The notes under the pieces are model-generated. The model had not been told where the DNA came from, did no database searches, and was given only the letters and a program-made list of their open reading frames with translations. This document shows positions 1 to 7,700 of a stretch of DNA of 17,950 bases, in pieces. The position numbers were made by a program, and so were the translations under genes. This DNA is from Rickettsiales bacterium. GTDB lineage: Bacteria; Pseudomonadota; Alphaproteobacteria; Rickettsiales; Deianiraeaceae. Positions within the stretch are counted from its first letter, which is position 1; every line of letters starts with the position of its first letter. Location: assembly GCA_017477855.1 (NCBI GenBank), contig JAFUUN010000117.1, positions 1-17,950 of the forward strand, in the 5' to 3' direction.

Positions 1-2587
1 CTTTCAAGAATGTTGACCAGAAATCATTTCCTTCTTCCTCGTCACTCTGGTTCTGGGTTATAACTATTGGTTGCTGTGGTTGTTGTGCTGGTGTCGCCAT
101 TGGCATTGGAGGTGGCATGAAAACCGGTGGCATCATCATTGGCATCATTTGAGCTGTCATGAAACCAGACATTGGTGTTGGAGCCGCTGGCATTTGAATG
201 GTCTCTTCCTTCTTTGGTTCCGATATTTCTGTATGTTCATCAATAATCACGGCTTCATTTTCTTCTTTTTTTACAGGTTTGTCAACTTCTTCGTAAACAT
301 TTTCAATAATTTCTTCTTTTTTACCTTTTTCTTGTGTCTGCTGATCGACTTCAATTTCGTCATTAATACTAATATCTTGTACTGGAACTTCTACAACAAC
401 ATCTTGCTCTTTCAATGCCTGAATTTCAGCTTTTAATTCTTGTATTACATTCAGCATCAAATCGCTGTTTTCACCCTGTTGACCTTGTAGGATTACATCT
501 TGTAATACTTGATCAATGTAATCTTTTGGTGTTGATTCTGCTGGTACTTCAACAACAATAGGTGCAGCATCGTTGTTACTGACTGATATCTGATCATCAA
601 TATTGACGTTGTTTTGTGGAACTTCTACGTTGATGGCGGGCATTTTCTGTTCTTTTAATTTTTGTTCAAATTTCAACATCAGGTTGTCTTCAATGTTAAC
701 CATCATTTTTTTCATTTCATCTATGGCTCCAGATATATCTTGTGTTTCAACTATAACATTTGGTTGCTCAATAGAAATGTTATCTTTGCTGTTGATATTT
801 TTTAGTTTTTCTTCCAATAATACCGTTAATTTATCGGTTATCTCCTGGATGTCTGGTGACTCTACAATAATACCGGCTTCCTTTTCTTGTAAATTTTTTA
901 CATCCGTTTTAAGTTCACTAACTAATTTGGCAAATTCGTCATATCCATTTAATTCTACATTAATTTCATCACTTATGTTGGCGACACTTGGTTTTTTAAA
1001 TCCTTCAAGTTTATCTTCTATTAATTTCAATTTTTCATCCACTGCCTCTAAGTGATTTAGTTCAACGCTGATATTATCACCTTTGTGTTCTGGTATCTTG
1101 ATGTTGTCTATTTTTTCTCTTATTGTAGCTATTTCTTTAATAACGTCTTCGTTATTATATTCAAATGTTACGTTCCCCGGTATTTTATTTGCCAATTCAT
1201 GTAATTGAACACTCAAATTTTCAAACAGTTGTATGTGTTCACGAGGAACTTTTGGATCAATTTTTATGTGATCTACAATATCTATGATTTGTTTTACGTT
1301 ATTTGTGCCTTGCTTGGCTAAAAGCGCTTTTATATTATCAAGCAATTTTGCTTCATTGAAATTAACACTGATTTGCTCTTGTATGTCCTGTGGTTTGATG
1401 GTGGCGGTTATATTTTCTTGTAAGGTCTTAACGTCATCAACCTTCTTCTCGCGTGGTATAAAAACATTAATTGTTTGTGGCGTTTCCGAACGCTTTTGAG
1501 CGGTTGGCGCAGGTTGTACATCAGCGCCAACACCAAGATTATCGCCAACCCGAATATTGAAATTTTCTGTTTTTTGATCTTTTGGTTCTGGTTTTACCTT
1601 TTTTACCTTTTTTGCCTTTGGTTTTGTGCCTATTTTAGCTTTAACGCGTTTTGGTTGTTTTACGATCGGTTTATCTGTTACCACAAAGTCTTCAACTTTT
1701 GGTGGTTCTAAAGGTGGTATATTATTTGTTTTCTTTTCTTCTTCATCCCGTACCATTGTTGTATCTACGACTGGTATTTCTTCATTTCGTACTCCTTCAA
1801 CGAATTGCGTCGGTTCTACATAATCAGTTGTGTCGTATTCTGTTGTATTATCAGGAGGTGTATATGTAGGCGTATATGTAGGCGCAGGTTGTGGTTGTTG
1901 TGTTGTTACACTTGGTACTACAGATATTTGTGGTTGTTGTACAGGTACATATTGTAAATATTGTGGTTGTGGTGGTTGTTGCATTACTAAAGGTTGGTAT
2001 TGTTCTACTACATATTCATATTGTTGTTGTTGTGGTTGTACTAAAAATTCATCCGAGAATGCGATAGCGTTTAGTTTTAATACAACCTCCTTTACATGGC
2101 CGTCACTAAGCACAGCACAATATTCACCGACTTTTCCTGGCACTTTGTATACACCGTTAACATCGAATATGTTTTGTCCTGCTAAATGATTCTTCACAAG
2201 TCTGGTTTCTTCTTCGTCAGCTGGTTGAGCTTCGGTCCCTCCTGTATCATGGGGATTAAAAATTTGTTGACTATGATCCATTGGCGCCCCATCCATACTT
2301 TCAATTCTTTCATAAAGGCGTGCACCAGTCCCATCATTAATATCCGAAATGAAATTATAACCGTAAGATTGCGCTAAGGATTCTCCGTTTGGATCATTAA
2401 TATTGTGTTCTACATTTGAATAATTAATTGGGAGAAAACCAGAATTTATACTACTGTATATTCGTTTTTGTTTTTGTGTCCGTTGTAATTGGCCTTGTGG
2501 TGCATATATTTGAGCGTTATTAGGATAATATTGCATCGCGTTTGCACTATCATTGTATCCATAGTTGCTACCAGTAGAATAACTCAT
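1..2587 (-). CDS. Very large Gln-rich, coiled-coil repeat protein of unknown function (3' end outside window)
   Basis: An uninterrupted frame reads from an ATG at 2587-2585 to the left edge, giving about 862 residues with no stop. I do not recognise a family. Visible parts in order: a Tyr/Asn/Gln-rich N-terminus beginning MSYSTGSNYGYN; a possibly folded stretch at residues ~128-183; a Gln/Pro-rich stretch at ~184-235 including QPQQQQ; an acidic stretch; a Lys-rich linker at ~310-337 (KPKAKKVKKVKPEPK); a chain of degenerate repeats at ~372-746, each a short Ile/Val-x-Val-Glu strand followed by a 20-25 residue heptad-like helix; and a Met/Pro-rich part at ~800-836 (MMPMMMPPVFMPPPMP). There is no signal peptide and no membrane segment in the visible part, so it is probably cytoplasmic or exported by a non-Sec route. 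The gene appears more AT-rich than the ribosomal operon it diverges from. A scaffold or cell-pole protein would fit, but that is a guess. Confidence 0.85.
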   Translation of the reverse strand, partial: MSYSTGSNYGYNDSANAMQYYPNNAQIYAPQGQLQRTQKQKRIYSSINSGFLPINYSNVEHNINDPNGESLAQSYGYNFISDINDGTGARLYERIESMDGAPMDHSQQIFNPHDTGGTEAQPADEEETRLVKNHLAGQNIFDVNGVYKVPGKVGEYCAVLSDGHVKEVVLKLNAIAFSDEFLVQPQQQQYEYVVEQYQPLVMQQPPQPQYLQYVPVQQPQISVVPSVTTQQPQPAPTYTPTYTPPDNTTEYDTTDYVEPTQFVEGVRNEEIPVVDTTMVRDEEEKKTNNIPPLEPPKVEDFVVTDKPIVKQPKRVKAKIGTKPKAKKVKKVKPEPKDQKTENFNIRVGDNLGVGADVQPAPTAQKRSETPQTINVFIPREKKVDDVKTLQENITATIKPQDIQEQISVNFNEAKLLDNIKALLAKQGTNNVKQIIDIVDHIKIDPKVPREHIQLFENLSVQLHELANKIPGNVTFEYNNEDVIKEIATIREKIDNIKIPEHKGDNISVELNHLEAVDEKLKLIEDKLEGFKKPSVANISDEINVELNGYDEFAKLVSELKTDVKNLQEKEAGIIVESPDIQEITDKLTVLLEEKLKNINSKDNISIEQPNVIVETQDISGAIDEMKKMMVNIEDNLMLKFEQKLKEQKMPAINVEVPQNNVNIDDQISVSNNDAAPIVVEVPAESTPKDYIDQVLQDVILQGQQGENSDLMLNVIQELKAEIQALKEQDVVVEVPVQDISINDEIEVDQQTQEKGKKEEIIENVYEEVDKPVKKEENEAVIIDEHTEISEPKKEETIQMPAAPTPMSGFMTAQMMPMMMPPVFMPPPMPMATPAQQPQQPIVITQNQSDEEEGNDFWSTFLK
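350..1475 (-). repeat. Chain of about eight degenerate strand-plus-coiled-coil repeats within the large protein
   Basis: Within residues ~372-746 of the large protein, a short hydrophobic strand recurs: TINVFIP, QISVNF, NVTFEY, NISVEL, EINVEL, IIVESP, NISIEQPNVIVE, INVEVP, IVVEVP and DVVVEVP. Most copies are followed by a 20-25 residue charged helix with hydrophobic spacing typical of coiled coils, for example DEKLKLIEDKLEGFKK or ITDKLTVLLEEKLKNI. The period is roughly 30-38 residues in the middle and looser towards both ends. The repeats are visible only in protein; the DNA has diverged. Confidence 0.6.
1861..1884. repeat. Perfect tandem duplication of 12 bp
   Basis: TATATGTAGGCG occurs twice head to tail. 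On the minus strand it encodes a duplicated Thr-Pro-Thr-Tyr unit (TPTYTPTY) just after the Gln-rich stretch of the large protein. It is in frame and looks like a recent replication-slippage event. Confidence 0.9.
2021..2040. repeat. TTG/TGG triplet-repeat tract encoding Gln/Pro
   Basis: Four TTG triplets in a row are followed by TGGTTG. On the minus strand they are read as CAA/CCA codons giving QPQQQQ. Related imperfect CAA/CCA runs continue to about 1885. These are in-frame triplet repeats and therefore length-variable without frameshift. Confidence 0.7.
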
Positions 2588-2606
2588 ATCCACATTTTAT
2601 ATCCGT

Positions 2607-2634
2607 ATTTTACAAAAAAAAAACATGATTGCAA
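2607..2634 (-). promoter_or_regulatory. Candidate sigma-70 promoter of the large protein gene, with a T10 tract in the spacer
   Basis: On the minus strand TTGCAA (2634-2629, 4 of 6 consensus bases) is followed after exactly 16 bp by TAAAAT (2612-2607, 5 of 6). The spacer contains ten consecutive T (A10 on the plus strand at 2614-2623). A start of transcription near 2600 would leave a leader of about a dozen bases before the ATG at 2587. No matching promoter with good spacing was found for rplK on the other strand, although the 105 bp gap 2588-2692 must hold it or lie downstream of it. Confidence 0.35.
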
Positions 2635-2692
2635 TAAAAAAAATGATAAAAAATGCTTGACAATAAAAATATATCAAAATGGGTGGGGAACG

Positions 2693-3124
2693 ATGGCTAA
2701 AGAAGTTTTGGCGCAGATAAAGCTGCAAATTGAGGGCGGGAAGGCCAATCCAGCGCCTCCGGTTGGTCCTGCATTGGGACAAAGACAAGTAAATATAATG
2801 GAATTCTGTAAGCAGTTTAATGCTGCGACATCCACCATGGGTGGGCTACCTTGTCCTACGATTATTACCGTCTACAAAGACAAAAGTTTTACATTTATTG
2901 TCAAAAAACCACCGATGACATATTATGTTAAGAAGGCTGCGAAGTTGACATCTGGCTCAAAAACTCCTGGGAGGGGGGCACCAGTTGCTGTTGTCAAAAA
3001 AGCAGACGTATTGGCGTTGTTGCAGGAAAAGGTTTGTGATTTGAACTGCTTTGGTGATATTGAGATGGCCTATAAAATGTTTGTCGGCAGTGCACGTTCA
3101 ATGGGTGTTAAGGTTGAAGAATAA
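2693..3124 (+). CDS. rplK: 50S ribosomal protein L11
   Basis: 143 residues, the usual length of L11. It binds the GTPase-associated region of 23S rRNA at the base of the L10-L12 stalk and takes part in factor-dependent GTP hydrolysis and the stringent response. The N-terminal signature APPVGPALGQ, NIMEFCKQFNA and FTFIVKKPP are all present. The start was set at 2693 because MAKEVLAQIKLQ aligns with the family N-terminus; the frame stays open to 2489 but those extra residues resemble nothing. Upstream is a G-rich stretch (GGTGGGG, 2682-2688) rather than a normal Shine-Dalgarno. It is first gene of the operon, 5 nt ahead of rplA. Four Cys residues is high for L11. Confidence 0.98.
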   Translation: MAKEVLAQIKLQIEGGKANPAPPVGPALGQRQVNIMEFCKQFNAATSTMGGLPCPTIITVYKDKSFTFIVKKPPMTYYVKKAAKLTSGSKTPGRGAPVAVVKKADVLALLQEKVCDLNCFGDIEMAYKMFVGSARSMGVKVEE

Positions 3125-3129
3125 TTTGT

Positions 3130-3843
3130 ATGGCTAAGTGTTGCAAAAGATTGAAAAAAGCATATTCACTTTTTGATAAGGATAGTTCTTACAGCGTTTC
3201 GGAGGCAATTGATGTGTTGATGAAGTATAAAGCAGAGTGTCCCGCCAAATTTGATGAATCGGTGGACGTCGCTATTCGTCTTGGTGTTGACACAAACAAG
3301 GGCGACCAGAATATTAAAAGCTTTGTTGAACTTCCGCACGGAAACGGCAAGAAAGTCAGAATTGTTGTGTTTGCAAACGATGATAACATTGACAAGGCTT
3401 TGGCTGCTGGTGCTGTTTATGCCGGTGGTGAAGAGTTAATCGCAAAAATTGAAAAAGGTGAATTAACTGACTTTGACAAGTGCGTTGCGACCACGACCAT
3501 GATGCCAAAGCTTGCAAAAATTGCTCGTATTCTTGGTCCTCGTGGATTGATGCCAAATCCTAAATTGGGAACAGTTGTCAATGGCGATGTCACACCTGTC
3601 ATTCAATCTTTGTTAAAAGGACGCTCGGACATCAAAACGGAAAAAGATGGCTCTGTGAAATTGAGCATTGGTAAATTGAGTTTTTCAAAAGAGGCGATGA
3701 CTGAAAACTTCAAGGAGTTGATTTCGGTTTTGAAGCAACTGAGACCTACTAGTGTGAAGGCAAATTACTTTAAAGGCGTCTTTATAAGTACAACCATGGG
3801 GGTAGGGGTCAATATAAAAATGAGTGAAATTTACGCGATATGA
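3130..3843 (+). CDS. rplA: 50S ribosomal protein L1
   Basis: 237 residues, normal for L1, which forms the L1 stalk that escorts deacylated tRNA from the E site; in many bacteria L1 also represses its own operon by binding the mRNA leader. Visible signatures are FDESVDVAIRLGVD, ELPHGNGKKVRI, the family hallmark LGPRGLMPNPKLGTV, and a C-terminal ISTTMGVGVNI. It starts 5 nt after rplK. Its TGA stop (3841-3843) overlaps the rplJ ATG (3840-3842), so rplA and rplJ are probably translationally coupled. The N-terminus reads MAKCCKRLKK, with an uncommon Cys pair. Confidence 0.98.
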   Translation: MAKCCKRLKKAYSLFDKDSSYSVSEAIDVLMKYKAECPAKFDESVDVAIRLGVDTNKGDQNIKSFVELPHGNGKKVRIVVFANDDNIDKALAAGAVYAGGEELIAKIEKGELTDFDKCVATTTMMPKLAKIARILGPRGLMPNPKLGTVVNGDVTPVIQSLLKGRSDIKTEKDGSVKLSIGKLSFSKEAMTENFKELISVLKQLRPTSVKANYFKGVFISTTMGVGVNIKMSEIYAI

Positions 3844-4343
3844 AGACATTAACAAAAAAAGAAATTGTATCTGAATTCAACAACTTGTATAATGCAAGTG
3901 AGTATGCTGTATTTGTTGATTTCAAGGGAATGAATGCTGAAAATACTGCAAAATTTCGTGGCGAATTAAGGAAGAACAGTTTGAAATTTAAAGTTGTAAA
4001 AAATACACTCAGTAAAAAGGCCATGGATGGTACCGATTACAGCGTGCACGGTGATATTTTGAAAGGTCAATGTGGTGTAATTTTCTGTGATGACTTGATG
4101 AAGGTTGCAAAAGTTATCAACCAATTCTGTTTCAAAGAAAACTCTGCAAAGTTCATTGCTTGTGCGAATAAAAATAATGTCTGTGATGAGGCACAAATAA
4201 AGGAATTAGCATCTTTGCCATCAATGGAAGTTTTGAGAACAAAGTTGCTTTATATGTTGAATTCAACTGGTTCGGCCTTGGTGAGAGCTTTGAACGAAGC
4301 TGTTGAAAAGGGACGTAAAAACTGTCCAGGTGATAAAGAGTAG
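3840..4343 (+). CDS. rplJ: 50S ribosomal protein L10
   Basis: 167 residues, the usual length. L10 anchors dimers of L12 to the ribosome through its C-terminal helix and binds 23S rRNA with its N-terminal domain. The family pattern YAVFVDFKGMNAENTAKFRG followed by KFKVVKNTLSKKA is clear, and SLPSMEVLRTKLLYML matches the usual SLPSREVLLAKLLG-type segment. The start ATG overlaps the rplA stop in an ATGA arrangement, so the long leader that carries the L10-(L12)4 autoregulatory site in E. coli is absent. Six Cys residues is unusually many. A T8 run (4346-4353) follows the TAG stop. Confidence 0.97.
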   Translation: MKTLTKKEIVSEFNNLYNASEYAVFVDFKGMNAENTAKFRGELRKNSLKFKVVKNTLSKKAMDGTDYSVHGDILKGQCGVIFCDDLMKVAKVINQFCFKENSAKFIACANKNNVCDEAQIKELASLPSMEVLRTKLLYMLNSTGSALVRALNEAVEKGRKNCPGDKE

Positions 4344-4362
4344 TATTTTTTTTGATTTGTGT

Positions 4363-4737
4363 ATGGCTGAATTGAGCGAAGTAGTAAAAACTTTGTCTGA
4401 TTTGAAAATCAGTGAGGTTGCAAAACTTGTTAAAATGCTTGAAGAAGAGTGGGGGGTATCTGCTGCCGCTCCTGTTGCTGTTGCAGCTGCTGCTGGCGAT
4501 GCTGGTGCTGGTGCCGCTGCTGAAAAAAGCTCGTTTGATGTAGTTTTGAAGAGTGCAGGATCAAGCAAAATTGCTGTTATAAAAGTTGTTCGTGAGTTAA
4601 CAGGATTGAGTTTGCCAGAGGCAAAAGCCATTGTTGACGGTGCCCCAAAAGACGTTAAAAATGGGGTATCAAAAGACGAAGCTGAAACGATGAAAAAGAA
4701 ATTGGAGGAAGCCGGTGCTTCCGTCGAATTGAAATAA
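4363..4737 (+). CDS. rplL: 50S ribosomal protein L7/L12
   Basis: 124 residues. It is the multicopy stalk protein that recruits translation GTPases. Visible are the N-terminal dimerisation helices (LSEVVKTLSDLKISEVAKLVKMLEEEWG), an Ala/Gly-rich hinge (~residues 36-57), and the C-terminal factor-binding domain EKSSFDVVLKSAGSSKIAVIK ending EEAGASVELK. The conserved GLGLKEAK loop reads GLSLPEAK here. The start at 4363 gives the family N-terminus MAELSEV; an in-frame codon at 4303 lies inside rplJ and is rejected. The gap from rplJ is 19 nt and includes T8, with no Shine-Dalgarno. The TAA stop lies in the loop of a hairpin (4727-4748). Confidence 0.97.
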   Translation: MAELSEVVKTLSDLKISEVAKLVKMLEEEWGVSAAAPVAVAAAAGDAGAGAAAEKSSFDVVLKSAGSSKIAVIKVVRELTGLSLPEAKAIVDGAPKDVKNGVSKDEAETMKKKLEEAGASVELK

Positions 4738-4748
4738 TCGTTTCAATT
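4727..4748 (+). promoter_or_regulatory. Hairpin enclosing the rplL stop codon; possible rplL-rpoB attenuator
   Basis: AATTGAAA (4727-4734) and TTTCAATT (4741-4748) form a perfect 8-bp stem with a 6-nt loop TAATCG, and the loop contains the rplL TAA. The 3' arm runs into TTCTCTT, a broken T-rich tail. It sits where E. coli has a partial terminator between rplL and rpoB. The stem is AT-rich and weak, so partial attenuation or RNA processing is more likely than full termination. Confidence 0.4.
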
Positions 4749-4782
4749 TTCTCTTATAAAACAATGGCTGAGCGGTTGATGT

Positions 4783-7700
4783 ATGCGTGAAATTTTGAGG
4801 CATTCTTTTTCTAAGTTAAACTTTAATATAAAACAGAAGAGTTTGGTTGCAATCCATAAGGATTCTTATAGTTCATTTTTAGATGGAGACAAGAGCGTTG
4901 GTGTATCAATTGCTGGCGTTTTGTCGTCTATTTTTCCGATACATGATTTGTATGGGTATGCAACTATTGAATATGTTGGGCACAGATTGTCGGAGCCAAA
5001 CTACTCAATAAGGGAGTGCCGTGAGAAAACATTAACGTACTCGGCTAATTTGTATGGGACTTTCAGGTTGGTGCTTTTTAGTATCGATGAGGAGACAAAA
5101 ACGCGTTCTGTCAAGACAATCAAAGAGCAGGAGGTTTTGCTTTGTGAATTGCCTCTTATGACAAATAATGCGTCATTTATTATTAATGGCGTTGAACGTA
5201 TTGTTGTGTGCCAAATCCACAAAGCACCCGGTATTTTCTTTGGAAAGAAGAACAAGGACAATGGTAGTATTGAATATAACGCAACGATTATCCCTTATCG
5301 CGGGAGCCGCTTGGAACTGTCCTTTTCTTCAAAGACGATGTTGAATTTCCGCATCGATAAGAGAAAAAAAATGCCGATTTATCATTTGTTATCGGCCATG
5401 AAAATGCGTGCGGACGAGATGGTTGGCGAGTTCTATGATTCTATTGAGTTGAGCCTCGAAAAGGGTGGGCTTTACTCATTTGAGTTTGACGCGCAGAGGC
5501 TTGTTGGAACTGCGCCTTCCATTAATTTCCGTAATGAAAAAGGTGAGATTTTGTTGAAGAAGGATACACTTGTAACACGTCTTGGTTTGCGTAAATTGAA
5601 TGGCATCAAGAAGTTCTATTGCAACATTGATGACTTGAAGGACAAATATTTATATCGTGCGACTAAGTGTGGAGACGCTGAATATGAGCCGGCAACGATT
5701 TTGACAGATCGTATTTTGGAGAAAATTGTTGACAAAAAAATCAAAAATTTTGCGATTGTTGATGAGAATGGAAATGCATTCAATGAGTGTATTTTGTTGG
5801 CTATAAATGCCAACAGGGGAGTTGACTACGAACAGTCATTGGCAATTTTGATGAAGGTTTTGCGTCCTGGTGACCCATTTGTTTTGAAAGAGGCGCAGAA
5901 AAATTTCCAAAATGTGTTTTTCTCGGATGCATATTACAGTTTAATGGGGGTGGGGAGGTATAAGCTAAACCAAGTTTTGGGGTGTGAAATTCCGGAAGAG
6001 TGCACGACTTTGACGAGGGCAGATATTATTAATGCAATCAAGAAGTTGATACTTTTTAAGCAGGACAATATCCAGATTGATGATGTTGATAGTTTGAGTA
6101 ATCGCCGTATTCGTAGTGTCGGTGAGCTTGTTGAAATGCAGTTCCGCGCTGGTGTTGCGAAGATGGCTAAATATGCCAGTGAGAAGTTGAATTCTATAAT
6201 TCTTGACACATCAGTTCCAACCGATTGTATAGTGGCAAATCCTGTGTCAAAGTCAATCAAGGACTTCTTCATGTTATCAGAACTGTCGCAGTTTATGGAA
6301 CAGACAAACTTGCTGTCGGAGCTGGCTCATGGAAGAAAAATTTCTGCGCTTGGAAATGGAGGTATAACAAGAGACAGAGCGAGTTCGGAAGTTCGTGATA
6401 TTCACATTACGCACTATGGAAGAATTTGTCCAATTGAAACGCCAGATGGACAAAACATTGGTCTTGTCACCAGTTTGGCGAGCTATGCAATTATAAATAA
6501 GAGGGGCTTCATTGAAACACCTTATCGCAGAGTTGTGGACGGCGTAATAACCGATGAGGTTGACTATTTAGATGCAACGACAGAGCGTAAATACAAAATT
6601 GGCCAGGCATCGAGAGAGATAATTGAGGCCGATCCGCACTCTGACAAAATGATAAGTGTCAGATACAATGAGGATTTTACATTGATACCACGCAAGGATC
6701 TGGATTATATTGACATTGCGCCGTGCCAAATCACATCAATGATGGCATCGTTTGTGCCGTTTTTGGAAAGTAATGATACAGCTCGTGCACTGATGGGGTG
6801 TAATATGCAGAGGCAGGCGGTTCCGCTGTTGTTCTCGGAGGCGCCATTTGTTGCGACAGGCGCGGAGAAAAATACTGCCAAAGAGTCAAGTGCTGTTGTG
6901 CTTGCGCGCAGGGATGGAAAAGTCATATCGGTTGATGCCAACTCAATCATGGTTTTGCCTAAGGATGCAGGATTGACGGACAGCGTTGATATTTACAGAT
7001 TGCGCTGCTTTGATAGGACAAACCAGAGCACATGTGTTAATCAAAAACCTGTTGTTAGCATTGGCGAGAAGGTTGTTAAAGATCAAGTGATTGCCGATGG
7101 CTCATCAACTTATAAGGGGGAGGTTGCTCTCGGAAAGAACATTTTGGTGGCTTTCATGCCGTGGAATGGATACAACTATGAGGACTCAGTTGTGATTTCG
7201 CGCAGATTGGTATCAGAGGACAAATTCACATCAATTCATATTGAGGAATACGAAGTGCAGGTTCGCGATACTCGCTTGGGTGCTGAGGAGATTACGCGCG
7301 ATATAAATTCAGTGTCGGATGGCGAGTTGCAGTACCTTGATGAGACGGGAATTGTTCATGTCGGTGTTAATGTTAAGGCAGGCGACATTTTGGTTGGAAA
7401 GCTTACTCCGCGCAGTGAAAATGCAGTTACATCGGAGGAGAAATTGTTGAAGGCAATTTTCGGTGATAAAGTTTCGGACAAGAAAGACACGTCATTGCGC
7501 ATGCCATCTGGCACGTTTGGAACAGTTATTGATGTTAAAATTTTGACAAGAAGAGGTGATTTGAAGGATCCGCGCGCACAGCAAATTGAGCGTGAGGAGA
7601 TTTTCAAACGCGAAGAACAACGCAAAAAAGAGGTTGAAATTATTGACAATTCTTTTGATGTTGAAGTTTCAAAAATCGTTGATGGTTGCACTGTAAATGT

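Noticed and set aside
1830..2189. Plus-strand open frame rich in Cys and Gly
   Set aside because: It is the complement of CAA/CCA-rich coding sequence of the minus-strand large protein; the composition is explained by that gene and there is no start context.
2657..2662. Perfect TTGACA hexamer upstream of rplK as its -35 element
   Set aside because: At 16-18 bp downstream there is only the G-rich stretch before the ATG and no -10-like hexamer; use of it would put the transcript start at the start codon.
2489..2692. N-terminal extension of rplK
   Set aside because: The family N-terminus begins at 2693 and the upstream residues overlap the divergent gene and AT-rich intergenic sequence.
4303..4362. 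Longer rplL starting inside rplJ
   Set aside because: The added 20 residues come from rplJ sequence in another frame; MAELSEV at 4363 fits the family.
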